Shown here one piece after another: positions 8,424-18,338 of a stretch of 23,106 nt of DNA. The position numbers and the translations under genes are program-made. Each line of letters opens with the position of its first letter. Positions within the stretch are counted from its first letter, which is position 1. Location: the NCBI GenBank assembly GCA_043748985.1, contig JAYVEG010000312.1, forward strand, positions 1 through 23,106. The letters run 5' to 3'. Below the pieces are notes generated by a model, which saw nothing but the letters and a program-made list of their open reading frames with translations, ran no database searches and was not told the origin of the DNA. Source of the DNA: JBBROS01 sp043748985. GTDB lineage: Bacteria; Pseudomonadota; Alphaproteobacteria; Acetobacterales; Acetobacteraceae.

Positions 8424-8453
8424 TCCCTCTCCCGCAAGCGGGGGAGGGCTTTT
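8424..8453 (+). terminator. Intrinsic terminator after ackA
   Basis: A GC-rich stem pairs CCCTCTCCCGC (8424-8434) with GCGGGGGAGGG (8437-8447) with one G-T pair and a tiny loop, followed by CTTTT. It lies 12 bp after the ackA stop, between ackA and the converging hpsN-like gene. The T run is on the + strand only, so it serves ackA best. The same sequence style also occurs as a dispersed repeat in many alphaproteobacteria. Confidence 0.72.
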
Positions 8454-8476
8454 CCGTTCGCCGCGGTTCTGCGCGT

Positions 8477-9784
8477 CTATTCCGCGGCAGTCGCATAAGG
8501 AATGTTGCGGCCGCCATACCGGCGCACCCGCACGTTGGCCTGCTCGGCATGCCCGGCAAATCCCTCCAGCATGCACAAACGCGACGCGTAGGCCCCTATC
8601 ATGGCGCTGGCCTCGTCGGTCAAGACGCGCTGGTAGGTGCAGGTCTTCAGGAACTTGCCGACCCACAGGCCACCGGTGTAGCGGGCGGCCTTCCCCGTCG
8701 GCAGGGTGTGGTTGGTGCCGATGACCTTGTCGCCATAGGCCACGTTGGTGCGGGCGCCCAGGAACAGGGCGCCGTAGTTCTTCATGCCGTACAGGAACAC
8801 ATCGGGATCCCGCGTCATGACCTGCACATGCTCGGACGCGATCCGGTCGGCTTCGACGATCATCTCCTCTTCCGTGTCGCACAGGATGACCTCGCCGTAT
8901 TCGGCCCAGGACTTGGCAGCGATGTCGGCGGTCGGCAGGATTGTCAGCAGGCGCTCGACCTCGGCCATCGTGGCGTGCGCGAGCTTTTCCGAGGTGGTCA
9001 GCAGCACCGCCGGCGTGGTCGGGCCGTGCTCGGCCTGGCCCAGCAGGTCGGTTGCGCACAGCTCGGCATCCGCGGTGTCGTCGGCGATGATGAGTGTTTC
9101 GGTGGGGCCGGCGAACAGGTCGATCCCCACCCGGCCATACAGCATCCGCTTGGCCTCCGCGACGTAAGCATTGCCCGGTCCGACAATCATGTCGACCGCC
9201 CGGATCGTCTCCGTCCCGATCGCCATGGCGCCGACGGCCTGCACGCCCCCAAGGCAGTAGATGACGTCCGCCCCGGCCATGTGCTGGGCGGCAACGATGG
9301 CCGGCGCCGGGAGGCCCTGATAGGGCGGGGCCGCGGTGGCGATGAACGGCACGCCGGCGACCTTCGCGGTGATGACGCTCATATGCGCGCTGGCCAGCAG
9401 CGGGTACTTGCCGCCGGGGACATAGCAGCCGACGGACTGCACGGGGATGTTCTTGTGGCCCAGGACGATGCCGGGAAGGGTCTCGACCTCCAGATCGGTG
9501 ATGCAGGCGCGCTGCTTCTCGGCAAAACCGCGCACCTGGTCTTGTGCGAATCGGATATCGTCGAGGTCCTGCGGGCGAAGCTCGGCCATGCAGCCGCGGA
9601 TTTCGGCGTCGGTCAGGCGGAAGTCCGCGCGGTCCCACTTGTCGAACTTGATGGACATTTCCCGCACGGCGACGTCGCCGCGGGCCTCGATGTCGTGGAG
9701 CAGCGTTTCGACGGTGGCACGGACAGAGGCGTCGTGCGCGGCGGCGGTGGCGGCTGAGACGCCGTGCTTCAGATGTTTGGGCAT
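8477..9784 (-). CDS. HisD-family dehydrogenase, probably sulfopropanediol 3-dehydrogenase (HpsN-like)
   Basis: This 435-residue zinc-dependent NAD dehydrogenase is of the histidinol dehydrogenase fold. Catalytic and metal-binding positions are present: Gln250 and His253 in GQAEHGP, Glu318-His319 in ASEHVQVM, Asp352 in YGDKVIGTNHTLPT and His412 in GFAGHAEQA. Several stretches (HKNIPVQSVGCYVPGG, GLWVGKFLKTCTYQRV, ANVRVRRYGGRN) match my recollection of HpsN, which oxidises 2,3-dihydroxypropane-1-sulfonate, more than biosynthetic HisD. No his genes are adjacent. The ATG at 9784 has AAGGAAG 7 nt upstream; a longer start at 9835 is unlikely. No sulfonate transporter or regulator is nearby, so the substrate remains inferred. 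Misannotation as HisD is likely in automated pipelines. Confidence 0.85.
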   Translation of the reverse strand: MPKHLKHGVSAATAAAHDASVRATVETLLHDIEARGDVAVREMSIKFDKWDRADFRLTDAEIRGCMAELRPQDLDDIRFAQDQVRGFAEKQRACITDLEVETLPGIVLGHKNIPVQSVGCYVPGGKYPLLASAHMSVITAKVAGVPFIATAAPPYQGLPAPAIVAAQHMAGADVIYCLGGVQAVGAMAIGTETIRAVDMIVGPGNAYVAEAKRMLYGRVGIDLFAGPTETLIIADDTADAELCATDLLGQAEHGPTTPAVLLTTSEKLAHATMAEVERLLTILPTADIAAKSWAEYGEVILCDTEEEMIVEADRIASEHVQVMTRDPDVFLYGMKNYGALFLGARTNVAYGDKVIGTNHTLPTGKAARYTGGLWVGKFLKTCTYQRVLTDEASAMIGAYASRLCMLEGFAGHAEQANVRVRRYGGRNIPYATAAE

Positions 9785-9849
9785 CGTGGCTTCCTTGGTT
9801 GGCCGCAGGTTCGCGCGACAGCACGATGACCGCAAGGCGCTGCGTTTCC

Positions 9850-9904
9850 CAGCAGTCTGTAATACGATCCCCTAGGGTTCAATTCCCCGCTCGCGAGGGG
9901 CCAA
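9850..9904 (+). other. Possible tRNA 3'-half remnant / small hairpin region
   Basis: Within the 179-bp gap upstream of the hpsN-like gene, AGGGTTCAATTCCCC (9874-9888) looks like a tRNA T-arm (loop TTCAATT), preceded by CTGTAA and followed, after a CCCC/GGGG mini-hairpin, by GGCCA. No matching 5' half or clean acceptor stem was found, so this is not a functional tRNA call. It may be chance or a relic. Confidence 0.18.
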
Positions 9905-9963
9905 GACCCATGGCGGTGTCCGTAGGGCATCGTCCCATGGTGGCGTCTCGCACCAACTGGTTG

Positions 9964-10599
9964 TTAAGCGCCTGCCGGTATCGTCCCGCTGCGCGAGGGG
10001 CCGGTCGACGCGTAGCCGAAAAACAGCGCCAAGCTTACGACGATCTCGGGCGCGGCGGTCAGGGCCAGGATGTCGCCGGATATGTAGGTGGCGACTTCGG
10101 CATAGTGATCGCCACGGGGAGCCCGATAGGCGTCGACGCGACGACCCTTCAGGTCGACGATCCAGTATTCAGGAACCTGGGCGCCGGCATAGACAGGGAG
10201 CTTCACGGTGCGGTCGAAGTGCAGCGAGGTGTCGGAGACCTCGATGACAAGCAGGAGGTCGGCCGGACAGGGTCCGTGCCCCGTGGCATAGAAGTCGGCC
10301 CGGCGGCGCAAGACGGCGAAGTCAGGCTCAGGGACGTTCAGGTTGTTCAATCGGATCGAACCCTGCGTCCAGACCGTCGCTCGGCCGGCACAGGCGAGAA
10401 CAAGGGCCTCGTTCAACCCGGCCACATCGCCTGAGTGACCCTGTCCGGTTGGCGCCACGTCGAGCAGGTCTCCATCGATCAATTCCAGACGTTGATCGGT
10501 GGCAAAGATGCCGGCGTCGGCCATGCGGAAGAATGCACTTGCGTCGAGTTTGTGCCGGACCGGGCTAGAGATCACGTCGTCCACGCGCGCCACCATCAT
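9964..10599 (-). CDS. Uma2 family putative endonuclease (DUF820)
   Basis: The 211-residue protein belongs to the Uma2 group, restriction-endonuclease-like folds often present in many copies in bacteria, with unknown biological role. The PD-(D/E)XK-type core is visible: ELIDGDLLDVAPTGQGH near the N-terminus, PEPDFAVLRR, then LLLVIEVSDTSLHFDRTVKLPVYA, and PEYWIVDLKGRRVDAYR. The acidic residues in EPDF, the E of VIEVSD and the following lysine are the likely metal and catalytic set. Two adjacent ATG codons (10599, 10596) are possible starts. It lies 45 bp downstream of polA on the same strand and could be read with it, though no functional link is known. Confidence 0.86.
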   Translation of the reverse strand: MMVARVDDVISSPVRHKLDASAFFRMADAGIFATDQRLELIDGDLLDVAPTGQGHSGDVAGLNEALVLACAGRATVWTQGSIRLNNLNVPEPDFAVLRRRADFYATGHGPCPADLLLVIEVSDTSLHFDRTVKLPVYAGAQVPEYWIVDLKGRRVDAYRAPRGDHYAEVATYISGDILALTAAPEIVVSLALFFGYASTGPSRSGTIPAGA

Positions 10600-10644
10600 C
10601 GCTGATGGCAGGCTAGCATGGTTGAGAGTGGACCTGCACCGGGT

Positions 10645-13440
10645 TCAGTGCGCGGCCGCCCAACTTGCCCCGATGCCGGTCTCGACCACCAGCGGGACGG
10701 TGATGGTGGCTGCGCGCTCCATGACGTCCTTGGCCAGGGCCGCCAGCGCCGGGGCTTCGGCTGCGGAGGCTTCGAACAACAGTTCGTCATGCACCTGCAG
10801 CAGCAGGCGCGCCGACAGCCCGGCATCCTTCAGCGCGGCCGGCAGCTTGACCATGGCGCGCTTGATGATGTCGGACGCGCCGCCCTGGAGGGGGGCGTTG
10901 ATGGCCTGGCGTTCGGCGTAGGCGCGGCGGGGGGCGGATTTATCAGCGATGCCGGGCACCCAGCAGCGGCGGCCGAAGGGGGTGAGGACGTAGCCATGGA
11001 TCCGGGCTTCTGCCTTGGTGCGTTCCATGTAGGTGCGGATGCCGGGGTATCTGGCGAAGTAGGCGTCGATGTAGAGGCGGGCTTCGCCGGGTTCGATGGA
11101 CAATTGACGGGCGAGGCCGAACGCGCTGATCCCATAGATGATGCCGAAGTTGATGGCCTTGGCCCGGCGCCGGGTCATCGCGTCCATGCCCTCCATCGGC
11201 ACGCCGAACACCTCGGATGCGGTGCGGGCGTGGATATCCTGGCCGGTCTCGAACGCCTCCTTCAAGGGCGGGATGTCGGCGACATGGGCCAGCAGGCGCA
11301 GCTCGATCTGGCTGTAGTCGCAGCTGACCAGCACGTGGCCGGGTTCTGCCACGAAGGCCTTGCGGATCGCGGCCCCTTCCTCGGTGCGAATCGGGATGTT
11401 CTGCAGGTTGGGATCGGTGCTGGACAGGCGGCCAGTGCTGGTGATGGCCTGGGCGAAGCTGGTGTGGACGCGACCGGTGTCGGGGTTGATCTGCTGGACC
11501 AAGGCCTCGGTATAGGTGCTGCGAAGCTTGCTGAGTTGGCGCCAGTCGATGATGCGGGCGGGCAGAGGGTGGCCCTGGTCGGCGAGGGATTGCAGCACGC
11601 TGACATCCGTAGCCCAGGTGCCGGAAGCGGCCATGCGCTTGCCGCCGGGCAGCTTCATTTCGTCGAACAGGATCTCGCCCAGCACCTTCGGGCTGCCCAG
11701 GTTGAACGAGCGGCCGGCCATGGCATGGATCTCGGTTTCCATGACGGCCATGCGGACTGCAAAGTCGGCGGACATGCGGCGGAGTTCGGTTTCGTCCACC
11801 TTCACGCCCGCTTGCTCCATCGCTAGCAGAACGGGGATCAGACGGCGCTCCATCTGTTCATACAGCGCCAGGCTCTTGGCCTCGCGCAGCCGGGGGCGGA
11901 GGATCTGCCACAGGCGCAGGGCCACGTCGGAATCCTCGGCGCCGTAATGGGTGGCGCGGTCCAGCGCCACCTGGGCGAAAGGGATGCGGTTGCGGCCGGT
12001 GCCGGTGACGCTGTCGTAGGTGATTGGCTGGTGGCCGAGGTTGCGGAAGGACAACTCGTCCAGCCCATGGCCATGGGCGCCGGCGCCCTGGCTGTAGGAG
12101 ATGAGCATGGTACAGTCGACGGGCCCGATACCCGGGATGCCGGCGCGCTCCAGCACCATGAGGTCGTACTTGGCATTGTGCAGGACCTTGAGCACGGCCG
12201 GGTCCTGCAACAGGGGGCGCAGGGCTTCGATTGCGGCGTCGGGGTCGATCTGGTGGATGGGCGGCGGCGCGTCGGGGCCGGCGAGGTCGAGTTGGCCGGC
12301 CACGGGCGCCGGGCCATGGCGCAGCGGGATGTAGCAGGCCCGGCCCGGCCCGGTGGCGAGCGACAAGCCGACCAGGGTCGCACGCATGGCATCGAGGCTG
12401 TCGGTCTCAGTGTCCAACGCCACCACGCCGCGGTCGCGCGCCTCGGCGATCCATTCCGCCAGGCGCACCAGCTCGGTGACGCACTCGTAGTTGTCGAATG
12501 CCGGTTGCTCCGGGCTGGCATAGTCGGCGGGCTCGGGCGAGGGCGGCGGCGCCTCGCCATCCAGACCCAGCCGGGTCGCAGTACTCCGAAACCCCATGGC
12601 GTGCAGCCAGGCGGCGAGGGTTGGGCGGTCCGGCTCCTTGGCCTTCAGGTCATCGAGCGGTAACGGCAGCGGCACGTCGCAGGCCAGCTCCACCAGCCGG
12701 CGGCTGATGCGCGCGGCCTCCGCATGCTCGATCAGCATGTCGCGGCGCTTGCTGGGCTTCATGGCAGGGGCAGCAGCCAGCACGGCCTCGACCGTGCCGA
12801 ACTCCTGGATCAGCTGCGACGCCGTCTTCGGCCCGATGCCTGGCACACCCGGCACATTGTCGACGCTATCGCCCATCAGCGCCTGCACTTCCACGACCTT
12901 CGAGGGGTGAACGCCGAACTTCTCCATCACTTCCGCGGCGCCGATCGGCTTCTGCTTGATGGGGTCCTGCATCATGACGTTGTCGTCGATGAGCTGCATC
13001 AGGTCCTTGTCGGACGACACGATCGTAGTGCGCCAGCCGCTGGCAGTGGCGGCCCGGGCATAGCTGGCGATAAGGTCGTCCGCCTCCCAGTTCGCCAGCT
13101 CGATGGCCGGCACGCCGAAGGCTGCCGTCGCATCGCGCACCAGGGCGAATTGCGGAATCAGCTCGGGCGGGGGCTCCGGCCGCTGGGCCTTATACTTGTC
13201 ATACAGCGCGTTGCGGAAGGTGGTGCGCCCGGCGTCGAAGATGACGGCCAGGTGGCTGCCCTCGTGATTCTGTAGCAGGCGCGCCAGCATGTTGGTGAAG
13301 CCGAATACGGCGTTCACCGGGGTGCCGTCCTTGCGAGTCATGGGCGGCAAGGCGTGGAAGGCGCGGAAGATGAAGCCCGATCCGTCGATCAGGATCAGGT
13401 GGCAGGTCTTGGCTTCGGATGCTCCGCTGGCGTCCGGCAT
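10645..13440 (-). CDS. polA: DNA polymerase I
   Basis: The 931-residue three-domain PolA acts in Okazaki fragment processing and repair. The N-terminal 5' nuclease (about 12-290) shows LILIDGSGFIFRAFHALPP, ANWEADDLIASYA, SSDKDLMQL and the helix-hairpin-helix stretch GVPGIGPKTASQLI. The 3'-5' exonuclease domain keeps its DxE motif (ALDTETDSL), so proofreading should be active. The polymerase domain has motif A DYSQIELRLLAH, motif B RRRAKAINFGIIYG and motif C QVHDELLFE. The ATG at 13440 (MPDASGASE) was chosen because it overlaps the stop of the upstream zinc protein gene (TGATG). A longer open frame to 13530 only reads back through that gene. Confidence 0.97.
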   Translation of the reverse strand: MPDASGASEAKTCHLILIDGSGFIFRAFHALPPMTRKDGTPVNAVFGFTNMLARLLQNHEGSHLAVIFDAGRTTFRNALYDKYKAQRPEPPPELIPQFALVRDATAAFGVPAIELANWEADDLIASYARAATASGWRTTIVSSDKDLMQLIDDNVMMQDPIKQKPIGAAEVMEKFGVHPSKVVEVQALMGDSVDNVPGVPGIGPKTASQLIQEFGTVEAVLAAAPAMKPSKRRDMLIEHAEAARISRRLVELACDVPLPLPLDDLKAKEPDRPTLAAWLHAMGFRSTATRLGLDGEAPPPSPEPADYASPEQPAFDNYECVTELVRLAEWIAEARDRGVVALDTETDSLDAMRATLVGLSLATGPGRACYIPLRHGPAPVAGQLDLAGPDAPPPIHQIDPDAAIEALRPLLQDPAVLKVLHNAKYDLMVLERAGIPGIGPVDCTMLISYSQGAGAHGHGLDELSFRNLGHQPITYDSVTGTGRNRIPFAQVALDRATHYGAEDSDVALRLWQILRPRLREAKSLALYEQMERRLIPVLLAMEQAGVKVDETELRRMSADFAVRMAVMETEIHAMAGRSFNLGSPKVLGEILFDEMKLPGGKRMAASGTWATDVSVLQSLADQGHPLPARIIDWRQLSKLRSTYTEALVQQINPDTGRVHTSFAQAITSTGRLSSTDPNLQNIPIRTEEGAAIRKAFVAEPGHVLVSCDYSQIELRLLAHVADIPPLKEAFETGQDIHARTASEVFGVPMEGMDAMTRRRAKAINFGIIYGISAFGLARQLSIEPGEARLYIDAYFARYPGIRTYMERTKAEARIHGYVLTPFGRRCWVPGIADKSAPRRAYAERQAINAPLQGGASDIIKRAMVKLPAALKDAGLSARLLLQVHDELLFEASAAEAPALAALAKDVMERAATITVPLVVETGIGASWAAAH

Positions 13441-13646
13441 CAGTGCTCGACGTCCCCGGCGCCCTCGTTGAGGACATAGATGCGCGAACAGTACGGGCAG
13501 AAAGTCTGCTGGTGGTCGATGTGCAGCCACACGCGCGGATGACCCAGCGGCCCATCGCCGCCGTCGCAGGCGACAGTGCGGCTGTCGACGTGAATGGTCT
13601 CGGTGGTGCCGAGCTGGGGGGTGGGCGTATCGGCGCCGAACGGCAT
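13440..13646 (-). CDS. Zinc-finger zf-CHCC domain protein (NDUFS6-like)
   Basis: The 68-residue protein has the CHCC zinc site: Cys27 in VACDGG, His36 in GHPRVW, and Cys50/Cys53 in CPYCSRIYVL. The family corresponds to the zinc domain of the mitochondrial complex I accessory subunit NDUFS6 and is widespread in alphaproteobacteria as a small stand-alone protein; a role with respiratory complex I is inferred from that homology. Its TGA shares one base with the polA ATG, so polA translation is probably coupled to it. It diverges from the lipoprotein hydrolase gene with an 87-bp shared upstream region. Confidence 0.9.
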   Translation of the reverse strand: MPFGADTPTPQLGTTETIHVDSRTVACDGGDGPLGHPRVWLHIDHQQTFCPYCSRIYVLNEGAGDVEH

Positions 13647-13733
13647 GGAGTTCTCATTGTCTGGGTGGGGTGCCGGATGATAACCCTCATGGCTGTGAGT
13701 TCAACCGCGCCTGCCTGGATATGTCGTCTCATC

Positions 13734-14723
13734 ATGCGCGCATCGCTCGCAGGCGCGATGCTGGCCGCTTTGGCGGGCTGCACGGGACTGCCGACCTATG
13801 GCGTGCCGTTGCCACCGCTGCCGGGGCGGATGCTGCAGGCGGATGACTCGTTCACGATGGCGGATGGCGCGGTGCTGCCGGTGCGGACGTGGTTGCCGGC
13901 AGGGCCGCCGCGGGCGGTGGTGCTGGCGTTGCACGGGTTCAACGACAGCCGCAACGCCTGGGAGATCCCGGCCGACGCCTTCACCGCGGCCGGGATCGCC
14001 GTCTTCGCGCCGGACGAGCGCGGGTTCGGGGCGGCACCGCAACGCGGCTTCTGGCCCGGTGCCACAGCGTTGGCCGACGATGCCGCCGCCATGCTGCGGG
14101 CGCTGCGGGCGCGTTATCCTGGTGTTGCGCTGTTTGCTATGGGCGAGAGCATGGGCGGCGCCGTGCTGATGACTCTGGCAGCTCGGCCGGATGCGCCGTC
14201 AGTTGATGGCTGGGTGCTTCTGTCGCCGGCGGTGTGGGGACGCCAGCAGATGGGCTGGGGCATGAGCGCCGGGCTGTGGCTGGTGTCGGGCTTGGCGCCG
14301 GGGCTGAGTGTCACCGGTGCGGAGGTGCCGCTGAAGGTGATGGCAAGTGATAACCGTGATGCGCTGATCCGCCTGGCGCGGGACCCTCTGACCATCCGGC
14401 GCACGCGGTTTGATGCGCTGCGGGGTCTGACTGACCTGATGGATGCCGCCCAGGATTCGGCAGCACTGCTGCACGGCCGGGTGCTGGCACTGTACGGCGC
14501 ACGGGATACGTTGGTGCCGGCCGAGGCGATGGCGCAGGCCTGGGCGCACATGCCGGGGGATGTCCGCAGAGGGCTTTACCAACAGGGCTACCATCTGCTG
14601 CTGCGGGACAAGGAGCGAGGCGCGCCGACGGGCGACGTGATCGCATGGATGCTGCAGCCAAACGAGTGGCTGCCGTCCGGCGCGGATTTCACCGCCTCGG
14701 CGTGGGCGGCGGAGCGGCGATAA
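13734..14723 (+). CDS. Alpha/beta hydrolase lipoprotein (monoacylglycerol lipase-like)
   Basis: The 329-residue serine hydrolase shows the nucleophile elbow GESMGG (Ser139), an oxyanion-hole region ALHGFNDS (about 65-72), an acid candidate in YGARDTLVP and a catalytic His in GYHLLLRD near the C-terminus. This pattern matches the lysophospholipase/monoacylglycerol lipase group. Starting at the ATG at 13734, the N-terminus MRASLAGAML followed by AALAGC gives a lipoprotein signal with Cys16 as the lipidated residue, so it would be envelope-anchored. In-frame ATGs at 13677 and 13689 would lengthen the n-region to about 35 residues and are less convincing. The substrate is unknown. Confidence 0.88.
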   Translation: MRASLAGAMLAALAGCTGLPTYGVPLPPLPGRMLQADDSFTMADGAVLPVRTWLPAGPPRAVVLALHGFNDSRNAWEIPADAFTAAGIAVFAPDERGFGAAPQRGFWPGATALADDAAAMLRALRARYPGVALFAMGESMGGAVLMTLAARPDAPSVDGWVLLSPAVWGRQQMGWGMSAGLWLVSGLAPGLSVTGAEVPLKVMASDNRDALIRLARDPLTIRRTRFDALRGLTDLMDAAQDSAALLHGRVLALYGARDTLVPAEAMAQAWAHMPGDVRRGLYQQGYHLLLRDKERGAPTGDVIAWMLQPNEWLPSGADFTASAWAAERR

Positions 14724-14765
14724 CGCTGCGCGTCGTATCGGGGCGGTAAGACAATAAAGCAGGGG

Positions 14766-14786
14766 CAACGAGCCAGTTGCTCGTTG
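14766..14786 (+). terminator. Hairpin downstream of the hydrolase gene
   Basis: CAACGAGC (14766-14773) and GCTCGTTG (14779-14786) form a perfect 8-bp stem with a 5-nt loop, 42 bp after the hydrolase stop. No T run follows, so termination would not be of the classical intrinsic type. A protein-binding palindrome upstream of the Na/Pi transporter is an alternative. Confidence 0.4.
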
Positions 14787-14934
14787 GGATGTCCCGAGCC
14801 CATGTCATCGACACGCAAATGTCTTCAATTTGTCATTCGTTTAGGCCGATTGTCGCCGGCAGCCTGGTTGCCATCCCTGCTGGGTCGGCTCTTGTTGAGC
14901 GGCAGCCCAACAACCATCATCGAGGAATTTCGGC

Positions 14935-16665
<1,731 letters not shown>

Positions 16666-17120
16666 ATCATTAGAATGGCTTAGGTGCTTCGCCGGCTTCG
16701 GTTCGAACTGCCTAGGTAGCATATAGGTAGCTGCAGCGGTGACCTTCAGCGTCGCGCGTGAGGATGTTGGTCGCGCGCGGACACAGCCCGGCGGCATGCA
16801 AGGGTGCTAGCCTGTGCAGACCGATTGATCATGCAGCATCGGTCATCGAAAAATATATGTCACGGCTTCGACATTTACGACCGACCACCTTCTAGGCGCT
16901 CTCGGCCCTGGTTGGCAGTTCACACAGCCATCGGCCAGTTCCTGAAGCGGTCCTCAATAGGGCGGTCCGCTGGCTGAAACGCGCCCAACCTCGGTCACTC
17001 GCGTGCGATGGGCGAGTTTCTGGAAGCGGACGTCAGTGCCGAGGGCTTGCAATTGCCGGGTGGAAGGAAACGTAAAGACCTGCTTCGGCGGCGAACCGAA
17101 AAAAGCATGCTGGCCGGTGC
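16666..17120. other. Gene-free stretch after the tRNA
   Basis: I see no convincing reading frame in either direction here. Base composition is more mixed than on the left (AAAAATATATG at about 16850). Two loosely similar pieces, CCAGTTCCTGAAGCGG (about 16936) and CGAGTTTCTGGAAGCGG (about 17013), may be a degenerate repeat. The stretch looks like decayed DNA at the edge of an accessory region. Confidence 0.5.
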
Positions 17121-17345
17121 TCAAAGCATTGGCATGGGCTGAACAGCCCAGGGGAAGAGTTCAACCGGGCCGGGCGGGAAAGCCGCAGATAGCCCAATGG
17201 CAGCTGCAAAGGTGAAGACTATCACTGCGGCGGTCATCGCCAGGGCGCATCGGACTGCAGCGCGGTCGCTGGCTCTGGTATCGCTGGTGTCGAACCAGTA
17301 GGGGTCGTTGGGTGTCATCGCATCGAACATGCCGGCCGCCTGCAA
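17121..17345 (-). CDS. Small single-pass membrane protein, unknown function
   Basis: The up-to-74-residue product has a polar N-terminus (TPNDPYWFDTSDTRASDR), one hydrophobic segment (about 34-55, ALAMTAAVIVFTFAAAIGLSAAF) and a proline-rich tail. I do not recognise the family. A TTG start at 17345 directly abuts the stop of the GNAT-like gene; ATGs at 17330 or 17318 are more ordinary starts. Position, direction and the clean membrane segment argue for a real gene, the last of a leftward cassette. A small hairpin (17135-17150) lies within its 3' end. Confidence 0.45.
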   Translation of the reverse strand: MQAAGMFDAMTPNDPYWFDTSDTRASDRAAVRCALAMTAAVIVFTFAAAIGLSAAFPPGPVELFPWAVQPMPML

Positions 17346-17933
17346 TCAGTGGGTAAAGACGAAAGTGTCGTGCGGGGCGTCGAACCTCGCGCCAAGGCGC
17401 CGGGCGATGCCGAACTGAACGGGGTCGGGCGGGCAGAGCAGCATGCGGCTGCGCCGTGCACCGGCGGCGGCGGCTCGACTGAGCGCACTGGCCATCAGCG
17501 CCAAGCCGAAATGGCCGGCACATGGGTCCGGAGCATCATGTGCCGGTTCCACGTTTTCGGTCGGATGGTGAGGCTCGCTCAAATAAGGATGTGGTGATTT
17601 CTTTCGGTCCATTTCGATGGGAAAAGGCTTGAGACAGAGGGCAATCTCAGCCTCGCGACACTCGCGGACTGGATAGGGGTGCACCTCTGCAATGCCAAGG
17701 ATCTCACCCCTCTCGATCCAGGCCAGGACGATTGCGGTGTTCCAGTCGAGCGCCTCGTAATGGGCACGCACCATGACGGGGCTCATGACGCGGTGAAAAC
17801 GCCGGTAGCGGGTCTGCTCCGGCAGTGTGCCGACGAAGCTTGCGGCACGGAATGCCTCAGCACGGCGGAGGCAGACGATGGGAGCGTCGTCGTGTCCGAT
17901 GGAGGCGGCGCGACGGGCGATGGTTTCAAGCAT
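17346..17933 (-). CDS. Divergent GNAT-like acetyltransferase protein
   Basis: The 195-residue protein resembles N-acetyltransferases of the GNAT fold: TRYRRFHRVMSPVMVRAHYEAL near the N-terminus is like the opening of Pat-type GNATs, EILGIAEVHPYPV and EAEIALCL fit the central strands, and FGLALMASALSRAAAAGARR plus FGIARRLGARFDA fits the acetyl-CoA helix and following strand. The usual Q/RxxGxG/A pyrophosphate loop is poor (CAGHFGLA), and about 35 polar residues rich in His and Pro are inserted just before it. It may be inactive or specialised. The ATG at 17933 was chosen for its AGGAAACGAGAAG upstream stretch; an upstream extension to 18098 is unconvincing. It lies between two small unknown genes. 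Confidence 0.62.
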   Translation of the reverse strand: MLETIARRAASIGHDDAPIVCLRRAEAFRAASFVGTLPEQTRYRRFHRVMSPVMVRAHYEALDWNTAIVLAWIERGEILGIAEVHPYPVRECREAEIALCLKPFPIEMDRKKSPHPYLSEPHHPTENVEPAHDAPDPCAGHFGLALMASALSRAAAAGARRSRMLLCPPDPVQFGIARRLGARFDAPHDTFVFTH

Positions 17934-18063
17934 GATCTTCTCGTTTCCTGCTGGTGCCACTGGGCAGTGAGGGGGAAAGGCGCGGGGATCGTGTGACCTC
18001 AATCCATCCGGTATCCGGAATGCGCTTTGACGTTTGAGCCCGGACCAATGAATGACGTGCTCA

Positions 18064-18315
18064 TCACCGCCAGAACGGCTTCGAGACTTCGCTCTCAATC
18101 TCCTGCCCGGTTGTTAAAAGATCGAGCCGAAGACGATAGTCGCTGGTCACGAGATAGCCGCGTTCAATGCTGCGCCTGCGCCAGGCTCGAAACCGAGCAA
18201 GCAGCCAGGTCAAGGGCGCGATCTGAGCCTGGAGTTCCAGGGGGCGAGGGGTGCACGCCGGGCGATACATTTCGGGGGGGCTGAGATGTTCCATGCGCCG
18301 ACCAAGGCCAGACAT
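18064..18315 (-). CDS. Small basic protein, unknown function
   Basis: The 83-residue frame has a proline-containing N-terminus, then a basic helical stretch (WLLARFRAWRRRSIERGYL) and a C-terminal part ending in ESEVSKPFWR. The arginine-rich helix is faintly like DUF1127 proteins, but the typical ending is absent, so I do not assign it. A second ATG eight codons in is possible. It is the first frame of the leftward cassette and sits 24-67 bp downstream (in its own direction) of a striking direct-repeat array. Real-gene status is likely but not certain. Confidence 0.42.
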   Translation of the reverse strand: MSGLGRRMEHLSPPEMYRPACTPRPLELQAQIAPLTWLLARFRAWRRRSIERGYLVTSDYRLRLDLLTTGQEIESEVSKPFWR

Positions 18316-18338
18316 GGCCGCAACAGTCCTGAAGTCAG

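Noticed and set aside
10618..11826. Plus-strand open frame of about 400 codons opposite polA
   Set aside because: Low-complexity Gly/Ala/Asp-rich shadow of the polA gene.
17135..17150. Hairpin TGGGCT-GAAC-AGCCCA as terminator of the leftward cassette
   Set aside because: It lies inside the last coding codons of the small membrane protein and has no T run after it on the minus strand.
17003..17215. Plus-strand 70-codon frame after the tRNA
   Set aside because: No motif, overlaps the better-supported minus-strand membrane protein, composition typical of chance frames.
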